From: Lathyrus oleraceus
Lineage: Eukaryota > Streptophyta > Magnoliopsida > Fabales > Fabaceae
Reading direction: 5' to 3'
NCBI RefSeq assembly: GCF_024323335.1
Contig: NC_066579.1
Span: 235,775,475 to 235,839,474 of the forward strand
Length of the DNA: 64,000 nt
Shown here: one piece after another, positions 1 through 10,100 of the stretch
Position numbering within the stretch: the stretch's first letter is position 1
Layout: every line of letters begins with the position of its first letter
Made by a program: the position numbers and the translations under genes
Notes under the pieces: generated by a model
The model's input: the letters and a program-made list of their open reading frames with translations, nothing else
Told to the model about the DNA's origin: nothing
The model's database searches: none

Positions 1-2239
1 ACATGGCACTTATGTTTGTTAATCCTGCCCAGTTATCAGCATGATGTCTCAACATTGATTTAAACATCACCTGTTCCAACATTACAGAAGGATGAACTGT
101 AACAGACCAACCAGTCTATCAATAACAGCAGTCAATAATGAATGTCATAACATTCTGTTTTGCAATCAGACTGCAGGCTATGTATCAAGTCTGTTATTCT
201 CTTCATAAACAGACTAGAAACAGACTGAGTTTTAACAGACAAAATATAGTGTGCAGAAGGTAAAAACACCAGTAATTGTTAACCCAGTTCGGTACAACAT
301 TACCTACTCTGGGGGCATACCAAGCCAGGAAGAAGATCCATTATTAGCAGTATTAATTCAGAGTTAAACTCCCCCGTTTACAACTCCTCACTTAATCCCT
401 ACCCAATGCAATCTATACCTAGGCACTCCTAGATAGAAACCTCCAGTTTCCATTCCTATCACTACAATTACCATGTAATGCTTAGACAACTTGAACATGC
501 TTCACAGCTTCGTTCAAGAACATACCAACTCTTGCCTACAGGCTTTGAGTTACAAATAATCTCATGCTTTCAAGCACTGAGAAACACCTGGTAACCTTCC
601 CACAGGTTGGGAGGTTTACCTCACACACACCCCTAATTTTTACATTGTTTGAGGCTTACAACCATAAATCAGTCCAACTCAATCATCAATGGATGACTTG
701 AATGACCTACACACACAAACCCTAGCTCTCTCTCTAAATTTCGCTCAGTATTGGTTGTGTGTTCAAACAGGTTTTCTGAGTCCCTTTTTATAGAAACATT
801 GGACAACTTGAAAACCCTAAATATATTTTTCAATCAAATCTTTTCATATCAGCTGTAAAGATCTCCTTGGAAAATAAACAAATCTGGTTGAAATCCTTGA
901 AAGTAGGGGTGTTCAAAACCAAACTAACCCAATAGAAAACCGCAAACCAAACCAAACCAAACCGAAACCGTAAAAAACCGCATTTGGTTCGGATTCGATT
1001 GGGTCATTTTTTAATAAAACCGCACGGTTTGGTTTGGTTTGCGGTTTGTATTTTGAAAACCGAACTAAACCAAACCAAACCGCATTATGTTACAACCCAA
1101 ACTTCACTTATCCCACATCCAACCCAAACCTCAAACCTAGTATGCCTTAACCTTACAATTACAAACGATTTTCTCTTAATCACACTTAGGGTTTCAATTT
1201 CAACCTTCTTAAATCTCTCATAATAGTATCACACATTCTTCTCATCTTCTTTTCCATGTAGGTCTCGCATATTCTACTCTAATAAGTCCTCTATTATGTT
1301 CTTTCTTTTTTATCTTTTATGTTACTATTTTCTCTTCCAATTACGTTTTTCTTGCACTTTTCTTCTCAATCTCGCATCTCTTATGTTCTTTTTTTCATCT
1401 TCTCTAATCTCTCATCTCATATGTTTTTTTATGTTTTATTATAATGTCTTTGATATTATTTTATGCTACTATTTATATTTGTCTTTTATCCCACTTTTGT
1501 CTAATCTGATTTTTTGTATATTGAATGACACGTTTTTGTCTAAATATGGTGAATTTTGATGTTATTTACTAATGTATGAATGACTAAACACAAAGTTATG
1601 TCATTATTTCTAGGAGTATATATGGCTCAATAAAAATATTATAAAAAACCGAACCAACCGAACCAACCAAAACCGCATTGATTTGGTTTGGTTTGGTTTG
1701 GTTTTATTTCTAAAAGCCAACCGAACCAAACTGAACCGCATGCTTATTTCTCTTGCGGTTCGGGTGATTTTTATCGGAAAAACCGCCCAAACCGCACCGC
1801 GAACACCCCTACCTGAAAGAATGCGCCAGCTAGCCATATCTTCAATCAACCAATGATTGCCATTAATTGTGCAATCATAAAACACCAGACATTCATACTG
1901 AATGTTCTGTGTATAGGATGTCATGACATCGGGTCTGACATCTGGAAAAATCCTGCATAATCCAATTTCCTTTTAGTAGGTACAACCATATCAGATACCA
2001 TGACATTGTGTATGTCATCTGAAACAATCCTGCATGAACATGTCTTCCAATTAAGCTCCAGCAGGTACATCCAATATCAGACGCCTTAGCATTGTAAGTG
2101 GCATTCTGAAACAATCCTGCTTGCACATGTTCTTTAACTCCAGCAGGTACATAGGATATCTTATGTTAAGACATCACACATGACATCTTGTGAACACTCT
2201 TTGTTTTACCAAAATTGCTGCCAACACTTAGAATCAACA
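1..2239 (-). repeat. Copia-type LTR, left end at or beyond window edge
   Basis: This is the same LTR family as 33424-34620. Both share the block with an AACCCAGTTCGGT core, a run of CTCCAGCAGGTACA modules, and the terminal block that reads on the minus strand as a start TGTTGATTCTAAG at 2239. On the minus strand a TATA-like CTATAAAAAGGGA lies at 781-793. No polypurine tract adjoins 2239, so this copy is a 5' LTR or a solo LTR rather than a 3' LTR. Clear alignment to the other copy begins near 240; bases 1-240 are either diverged LTR or the start of an internal region. A hAT element splits it at 904-1811. Confidence 0.7.
904..1811. mobile_element. Non-autonomous hAT-type element inside an LTR
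   Basis: The 908-bp segment has terminal inverted repeats TAGGGGTGTTC and GAACACCCCTA. The flanks are CTTGAAAG (896-903) and CCTGAAAG (1812-1819), an 8-bp target duplication with one mismatch, which is the duplication length of the hAT superfamily. Subterminal regions are packed with AACCAAACC and GGTTTGGTTT motifs in opposite orientation. No transposase frame is present, so it would depend on a transposase from elsewhere. The related LTR at 33424-34620 lacks the insert and gives the empty site near 34170-34195. Confidence 0.85.
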
Positions 2240-2425
2240 GTTACTCTCATCCATTTGTTGCCACATTGCCATAACATAATTTGTTGTTAAAGTGTGCATT
2301 GCTTGGGAACTAAATTCTATCCCTATATTGGGTGGCATATTTCAACCATGGTTGTCTATGGCTGATCTAGATGCCATAATAGGGGAATATACATTTGCAA
2401 CATTATCCACAAATGTCGAAGGGTT
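2240..2425. other. Unassigned sequence between LTR and tandem duplication
   Basis: No coding region, terminal repeat or known domain is recognised. A 75-codon open frame crosses it and runs into the duplicated block, but shows no motif and is not claimed as a gene. Confidence 0.4.
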
Positions 2426-3801
2426 ATTTTATAAACTTGCCATCGCCGTTGTTGGCATTCCAAAAGGTTATTCATGCCCTGGAATGGGCATTGTAAAGTT
2501 TGTGGCAAAAGGCCTATAGTCTGATTCCACGATTGGTCTCAGAGTATTGGGGACAAAACCGTCCCTTCAGGCAGCGTTGTCGGTACCATCATTGTTGTTG
2601 GTATTATCGTAGCACTAGTCGTTGAAGGAATAAGTTCAATTGCAGTTGCATAAACTGTTCCCGTCCTAATGATATTAGAAGGCTGGTCTCCATTTTTATT
2701 CTTAGGATTCACCATTCTTCTAATGTATCTTTTAACAGGTTTCCTCACTTTGCTCTTTGTTATTTTTCTGCACCTTAATCTCATACACACTCGTGCACGG
2801 GATGAGAAGTTGATAAAACACAAATAAGAATTCAGATTTTAGAAACACAAATAAGTAAAACAAAACACACAAAACGTCTCACTGAGTGTGCCAATTTGTT
2901 TACAGTGAAAGTTGGATGAACAAGACGTTGATCCAACTCAATATAGGAGGCTGATTGGATCCTTGCGTTATTTGTGCAATACACGACCAAATTTGGCGTT
3001 TAATGTTAGTATTGTGAGTAGATTCATGGAGAGACCGAAGGTGTCTTACTTAACAGCAGTTAAGAGGATCCTAAGATACGCCAAAGGATTGATTGGATGC
3101 ATAATTCTCTTTCCCGCATCGGACACAGGCATAAAATGCAACTTGTTCGGTTTTATCAAATCCAATTGGTGCGGAGATATAGATGATTGAAAGTCTACAA
3201 CTTTGATACATCTTTATGTTTGGCGGAACACCAATCTCATGGTGTTCGATGAAGAAAATGGTAGTTGCACTCTCGTCTTGTGAGGCCGAGTGCATTTCCA
3301 CTTCGTTATGTGCCTGCTAAGCCGCATGACTAATGAATCTATTAAAGGAGCTGTGCACAATGATGGTGATGTTGTTACACTCCTGGTTGATAATGTTTTC
3401 GCGATTAATCTTGCTAAGAACCCAATTGCACATGGGAGGAGCAAGCACATTGAGATAAGGTTTGACTACTTGAAGGAGATTATTAGTGAAAGACAGTTAA
3501 GATTTAGATATTGTAGAAGTGAAGACCAAGTGACTGATTTGTTGACTAAGGGAGTCACAACTGATGTGCTCAAAAGATTGAAGATGAGCACAATCATATA
3601 AGACTCGAGCACTTGAATTAAGATGATGTGTTAAGAGTTTTTAATAATTCAAGTGCTGCAACCAGCTAACATAGGGGTAACCGATTACAATTGGGCAAAA
3701 AACGCTTATGAGCTGAAGAAACTGAAGATGCATCGTAGGCGTAACCGGGTAACGTAAATGGTTACTACTTAATCAATTTATTTTTGTAACATCTATAACC
3801 A
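2426..3801 (+). repeat. Tandem duplication, unit 1 (shortened)
   Basis: The unit consists of block X (2426-2905) joined directly to block Y (2907-3801). Both blocks recur in unit 2 with only scattered base differences, but there about 1.24 kb lies between them. Block X contains, on the minus strand, TTGGCACACTCAGTGAGAC near 2877-2895, which resembles the leader or primer-site region of some plant LTR elements; its family is unknown. Block Y carries copia RT/RNase H remains. Unit 1 most likely lost the central part after duplication. Confidence 0.75.
2912..3601 (+). pseudogene. Copia RT-end and RNase H fragment, copy 1
   Basis: The translation contains the copia block around QYRRLIGSLRYLCNTRPNLAF and the later RNase H stretch AKNPIAHGRSKHIEIRFDYL followed by the QVTDLLTKG motif. 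Stops and frame breaks between 3188 and 3290 separate the two parts. The catalytic YxDD part of reverse transcriptase is missing from this copy. It is a decayed transposon fragment, almost the same as 5552-6239. Confidence 0.8.
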
Positions 3802-6438
3802 ATTTTATAAACTTGCCATCGCCGTTGTTGGCATTCCAAAAGGTTATTCATGCCCTGGAACGGGCATTGTAAAGTTTGTGGCAAAAGGCCTATAGTCTGA
3901 TTCCACGATTGGTCTCAGAGTATTGGGGACAAAACCGTCCCTTCAGGCAGCGTTGTCGGTACCATCATTGTTGTTGGTATTATGTAGCACTAGTCGTTGA
4001 AGGAATAAGTTCAATTGCAGTTGCATAAACTGTTCCCGTCCCAATGATATTAGAAGGCTGGTCTCCATTTTTATTCTTAGGATTCACCATTCTTCTAATG
4101 TATCTTTTAACAGGTTTCCTCACTTTGCTCTTTGTTATTTTTCTGCACCTTAATCTCATACACACTCGTGCACGGGATGAGAAGTTGATAAAACACAAAT
4201 AAGAATTCAGATTTTAGAAACACAAATAAGTAAAACAAAACACACAAAACGTCTCACTGAGTGTGCCAATTTGTTTACAGTGAAATTTGGTAAACAAATA
4301 CAAGTTTATTATTAATACTTAAGGGACCGAACTCGAAAATCTCCTGGACATATTTGTGTGTTTTTATGACTTGTGAAAAACCATAATTGTTGGAAAATGT
4401 TTGTGGTTATTGTTTGTAATAAGTAATAAAAAGACTACAAGTAGAATGCAAGTAAAGTGAAGGCTTAAAAAAAAAGAAGAGAAAAGGATGAAATTAAAGT
4501 GCAAGTGATGTAAATTGACAGGAAAAGTAAAGGAAATCAAAAGGCAAGTTAATGCATAAAAATGACTTTTAATGTAAAGTTGCTTGAAATGTAAGAAATG
4601 GTGGAACACATACATACATCTTTCCTCACTCGTTTCTCAACATGCAGGTACTTTGAGCTAGCAGAAATGCGTACAACTGCAAACCCCTTACAAAATAAAC
4701 TTGAGTATCCTTATATACTACTCTATAGTAACTGTCTAAGAATGGTAAACTACTCATGTGGTGACACGTCCCAAGTCCATGCAAGGGTTTTTCCTCGTCA
4801 TGCCCCCACATTCTAAATAACCGTCGATGTCGACTCAGTTCCCACTTTGTGACATCATTTGAATTTCCTAACTGCTTTGCTGGGCGCCAAACTGACTACC
4901 CTCGTCGAAGTCTTCGATGTCGACCATGTTAATCTGACATATTTGGCTGCATTGTCCATTCTAATGGTGAACTCTACATGTGGTGGCTGAGTCGACATTG
5001 CTTTCATTATAGTGATGAACTTCAACCTTAGCCAACATAACACAATTTCACTAAGTTCCTAAGTTCCTCATGACGTCCTTTCGACCTTGCCACCTTCAAC
5101 CGCTATCACTCTATGTGACTTCCGATATTAAGTCATATTATTCATGTGGACCCACTCTATCTTTGACCTTCCACATGGAATATTCATGACTTATCTCATT
5201 AGTAATTGCCACTTATGATCAGGTCAAAAAATCCAGTGTAACAGGCGTGTATGTGATAATGGATACAAGCGAATGAGTGATTATCCTTTATCTATATATA
5301 GACGACTTGTTGATAAGGGGCAGCAACATAAAGTGCATTTCTAAGTTCAAGAGTGAACTTATGAAAGAATTTGAGATGACCGACCTTGGTCTCGAGACAT
5401 ACTTCCTTGGAATTAAGTTCCATAAGTCCAAAAGAGGACTGCTTATGAACCAAAGAATGTATGCACTTGAGATATTGAAAAAGTTTGAAGTGAAGCATTA
5501 TAATGCTGCCATTACTCCGACTGAACAAAGGCTATAATTGTCGAAGAGTGAGGATGAACAAGACGTTGATCCAACTCAATATAGGAGGCTGATTGGATCC
5601 TTGCGTTATTTGTGCAATACACGACCAAATTTGGCGTTTAATGTTAGTATTGTGAGTAGATTCATGGAGAGACCGAAGGTGTCTTACTTAACAGCAGTTA
5701 AGAGGATCCTAAGATACGCCAAAGGATTGATTGGATGCATAATTCTCTTTCCCGCATCGGACACAGGCATAAAATGCAACTTGTTCGGTTTTATCAAATC
5801 CAATTGGTGCGGAGATAAAGATGATTGAAAGTCTACAACTTTGATACATCTTTATGTTTGGCGGAACACCAATCTCATGGTGTTCGATGAAGAAAATGGT
5901 AGTTGCACTCTCGTCTTGTGAGGCCGAGTGCATTTCCACTTCGTTATGTGCGTGCTAAGCCGCATGACTAATGAATCTATTAAAGGAGTTGTGCACAATG
6001 ATGGTGATGTTGTTACACTCCTGGTTGATAATGTTTTCGCGATTAATCTTGCTAAGAACCCAATTGCACATGGGAGGAGCAAGCACATTGAGATAAGGTT
6101 TGACTACTTGAAGGAGATTATTAGTGAAAGAAAGTTAAGATTTAGATATTGTAGAAGTGAAGACCAAGTGACTGATTTGTTGACTAAGGGAGTCACAACT
6201 GATGTGCTCAAAAGATTGAAGATGAGCACAATCATATAAGACTCGAGCACTTGAATTAAGATGATGTGTTAAGAGTTTTTAATAATTCAAGTGCTGCAAC
6301 CAGCTAACATAGGGGTAACCGATTACAATTGGGCAAAAAACGCTTATGAGCTGAAGAAACTGAAGATGCATCGTAGGCGTAACCGGATAATGTAAATGGT
6401 TACTACTTAATCAATTTATTTTTGTAACATCTATAACC
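3802..6438 (+). repeat. Tandem duplication, unit 2 (longer copy)
   Basis: The order is block X (3802-4288), a central segment (4289-5551) absent from unit 1, then block Y (5552-6438). The junction of units is seen at 3800, where the end of Y (CATCTATAACC) runs straight into the start of X (ATTTTATAAACTTGCC). The central segment has an AT-rich non-coding part (4289-5270) with no gene recognised and then the catalytic part of a copia reverse transcriptase. The few differences between blocks point to a fairly recent event. Confidence 0.75.
5277..6239 (+). pseudogene. Copia RT and RNase H fragment, copy 2
   Basis: The frame opens with the RT catalytic block, here YIDDLLIRGSN in place of the usual YVDD, followed by EFEMTDLG and FLGIKF. 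It then continues through LIGSLRYL and RPNLAF into RNase H (AKNPIAHGRSKHIEIR, QVTDLLTKG). Stops at 5535-5537 and 5826-5828 and a frame break near 5920 make it a pseudogene. Gag, protease and integrase are absent, so only the 3' part of an element survives. The segment to 6438 downstream has paired GGGTAACCGATTAC-like motifs that may be LTR remains. Confidence 0.85.
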
Positions 6439-7065
6439 GATTACATGTTTAATGTAACCAGTCATAAGTCTGAGAATTCTGTTTTTTCAATTATTTAACT
6501 TTGTTATTTTGTATCTGAATCATTTGTCTTTAAAATATATCATTGTTATGATTATAAAAAGTAATAGAATATTCTTATCCTCAATTAATTTCTCTATCCC
6601 TCTCCACACTCTAATTTCTCCATTATCCATCATCTTATAATTCTAAGTTCTAATTGCTACAAACTTATCTCTCAATTACTAATAATTTTTAAATTCAACA
6701 ATAAATATGTACAAATTAAATATTGTGTTGCGTTAACATCAAAATACAAACACCTTATTGTGACAACACATATATTTATATTTTATTCTTTATTTTTTTT
6801 AATCTTTTATATCTTACATACATTTAAAAAATATATATAAAAACATATTTTTGACAACAAAACTTTAATGTGTAAAGTATCATCTCTCATAAATTAATTA
6901 AATCTGTCTTCAAAATAATAATAAAAAACATATGAGCATAATTAGTATAAGAGAAGATTTTATAAAGAAAAATAATATTTGAATACAACCACCATAATTA
7001 TTATACTCATTAAGCTTAAACTGAAGTGAGAGAATTTATTATTTCGAAAACCCTCTATTCTTATT
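6439..7065. other. AT-rich upstream region of the kinesin gene
   Basis: No coding signal is seen. The region is strongly AT-rich and loses the repeat similarity present to its left, so it is probably native promoter and intergenic DNA. A TATAAAG match at 6961-6967 is a possible TATA box but lies about 220 bp before the ATG. A pyrimidine-rich stretch (7078-7125) immediately precedes the start region, as is common in plant 5' leaders. Confidence 0.5.
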
Positions 7066-7075
7066 TCTAACGGCT
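7066..7075 (+). promoter_or_regulatory. Mitosis-specific activator (MSA) motif
   Basis: The sequence TCTAACGGCT matches the MSA core YCYAACGGYY at all ten positions. In plants this motif is bound by three-repeat MYB (MYB3R) factors and drives G2/M-phase transcription of cyclin B and several kinesin genes. Here it lies 108 bp upstream of the start codon of a kinesin-10 gene, where such sites are usually found. One motif alone can occur by chance, but position and gene identity agree. Confidence 0.7.
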
Positions 7076-7182
7076 ATTTCCATTTCTATCTCTATTTTTT
7101 TTCTTCTTCTCTCTTCTTTCTCTACAAATTCAACGCACTCTCTCCTTCGTCCAGTTCACTCTGAACTAAACCCATCCTTTCA

Positions 7183-10100
7183 ATGGCGTCCACACAATCC
7201 GCCTTCACAGAAACCATTACGGGTCCGAAGGTTCGGGTAGTAGCAAAGGTTCGTGGGTTTTCGGATCCAGATACCAATTTCGAAACCTCCAAAACTGTGG
7301 ACTGGGTTTCGGTGAACACCGAAAACTCCGGGGAAGTTACCATATCCTTTAAAGAACAATCTTCTAGGTATGATTACTTTCTTAATTATTCACTTTTCAG
7401 CTTGGGATCCAAGAATCTGAAATTGAAATAATAATTGAAAAAAATGGGGACAAATTTGAGTTTCAGGTTTTCTGAGTTATGCACTTTCACTTGAGTGATA
7501 TTTGAATTTTAGGGTTTCTGAATTATGCAGTTTTTGTATTGTTTGTTATAAGGTATGGGACCTTGGTTAGTTTCTCAATTATGCAGTGTTAAGTTTAGTT
7601 AAGTTCCCTTGAATAATGAGAAATAGTAATTGGAGAAAATTGAGAAATTGTAAGTGGTAAAAGGTTTGTGGTCTTAATTCTATAATACCTGAAGAATTAT
7701 AAATTTTTATTAAAAATTTCATAATTCATAGCTGAATACTAATGACATTTGAGAAATTAGGATATTATAGTCTGTTGTGCATTGAAATTGGGTTCTTCTC
7801 TGTAAAATATCTGTTACATTTAGTTATTTGTTGGTTTATTCGGTAGAGTTAATAGATTCTCAGTGGTGTCTAGGATGAAAATCTCCTAGTACGGTTAATA
7901 TCTCTCAAATCCTCTTCAACCTTTTGCTCTTTTCTCTCCGTTGATGTATTTAACTAACATGTTTTTATCATCAAGTTTTAGCTCTTTTGGGTTTCAATTT
8001 CCTTTTATTTATTAAATAATCTCCAACACTTTTGTTGTAGGGATACATTTCCTGGAAGCTTATAGTTTGTAGTTGTAGTAAAGCCATGAAAATATTTGTA
8101 ATTGTATTTTTTTAAACTTGTTGTTTTCAAATGGGGGGATTGCAATTACTTGATTTAATGTTAATGTTTCCGTGCAGTCGGTATTCAGTTGACTACTGCT
8201 ACAACGAACATGAAGATAATGAAGTTATCTATTCAAAGGAGGTGAAACATCTTGTTTCGGCTGCTTTTGAAGGTATTAATAGCACGGTTATTGCTCATGG
8301 AGCTAGAGGCAGTGGCAAAACTCGACTGATTCAGGTTTGAATCAATTTTGTTTGTGAATAATATTTTTATGAAATTTTGTTTTTTATTTTAATAATTACT
8401 CTGTTCTTGAAGGGCTCTTTGGAGAAATTTGGTTTGGCAATGCTGGCTATTTCGGAGTTTCTCTCAGTGGCCGAGAAAAATGGAAAATCTATAGCAGTTT
8501 CTTTCTATGAGGTTGATAATCAAGACCATGCTGCTGATTTATTAAACCCGGAACAATCACCAATTTTAGTGCTTGAAGATCACGGAAGAATTCAGTTTAA
8601 AGGACTTACTCATGTAAAAATTATACTAGTTAATTTTCTGATTTGAAAAAATTGAAATTTTACATTTGGATAGTAGGCAAGTAATATTGTTGCATTTTTT
8701 CTTCCAGACTACCGTAAAATCCATTGCCGAGTTTCAGAATTTATACATCACAGCATGTTCTGCACACACGGCTGCACCCAAAAAAGGATTTGAGCGTGCT
8801 CGTAGAAGCCACTTGGGATTAATTGTCCATGTCTTTGCACAGAATGAAAGTATAAACAGTCTTGTGAGCAAAATGAATTTTGTGGATATGGCAGGTAACC
8901 ATTGCTCAACTTAAAAGTCCCATAACCTTTGTATATTTTTCTAGCTTTTGTTGACATATCTTAAGATTTGACTAACAGTATAGCTCTTTTATTATCAGGT
9001 TATGAAGATGCTAGAAGGAAAAACGGTGATGCTTCTGGTGTTGCTGAGAATAACAAAGTTAACAAGTCAATTTACGCCTTACTGAATGTTTGTCATGCTT
9101 TGAGCGCAAATGAAAGTCGTGTTCCCTTTCGGGAAAGTAAACTCACACGCATGTTGCAGGACTCCTTGAGGGGAACTAGCAAAGTTTTGTTGGTTTCGTG
9201 CTTGGTATGTGACTGATTTTTTGTCAAATCTTTTTTTTTCTTTTTCATTTTGCAATTAATAATTAAATTTTAATTTTGATCATTTTCTTTTGTATAATGT
9301 GAACTTAGAACCCATCATTTTGCCAAGACACTGTGTACATGCTTAGCTTAGCATCACGGTCATGTCAAAGGTCTCATCGGACGCCCTTTGGTTCCACGAC
9401 GAAAACTGCTAGTTCAACCAGACAGACAGTGAACTTCGATTCCACAAAGAAAATTGCAAGTTCAGCAAGACAAACAGTTACCTTAAATTCCTCAAAGAAA
9501 AGTGCAAGTTCAGTAAGACAGACAGTTACCTTAGATTCCACAAAGAAAACTGCAAGTTTAGTAAGACAGACAGTATTAACCTTAGATTCCATAAGGAAAA
9601 GTGCAAGTTCAATAAGACAGACAAAAACCTTAGATTCAACAAGGAAAAGTGAAAATTCAGTAAGGCAGACAAAAACCTTAGATTCCACAAAGAAAAGTGC
9701 AAGTTCAGAAAGACAGACAGTGGCCTCAGTTTCCGCGAAGAAAAGTGCAAGTTCGGCGATGCAGTTCGTGACTATTCGTAAAAACAAGATACCCAAAAGT
9801 GTTTCTGCATCAACAAAGGAATTACCATGTTCCATATCTCATATATATGATGAAGAAACATGTGTTGTTGCTAAGAAGTCTGAAGTACAAGGAAGGTTTG
9901 TATTGAATTTTTATACATATTTTATTCTGTTAAACTTAGCCTATGTTTGGAATTCTAAAAAACCACACAGTCAACTCACGTTTGCTAAAAGCTATTACTT
10001 GTAGCTTCTCAAAAATCATGGTGGAAGGGGTGTGGAACGTGAGGTGGCGGTGGCTCACCTTGCTTCCAAACACACAATTAATAGCTCTTTACTATTATCT

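Noticed and set aside
9374..9835. Long minus-strand frame (153 codons) opposite kinesin exon 6
   Set aside because: It is the antisense of the 48-bp repeat; repetition keeps all frames open. The plus strand has splice sites and motor homology.
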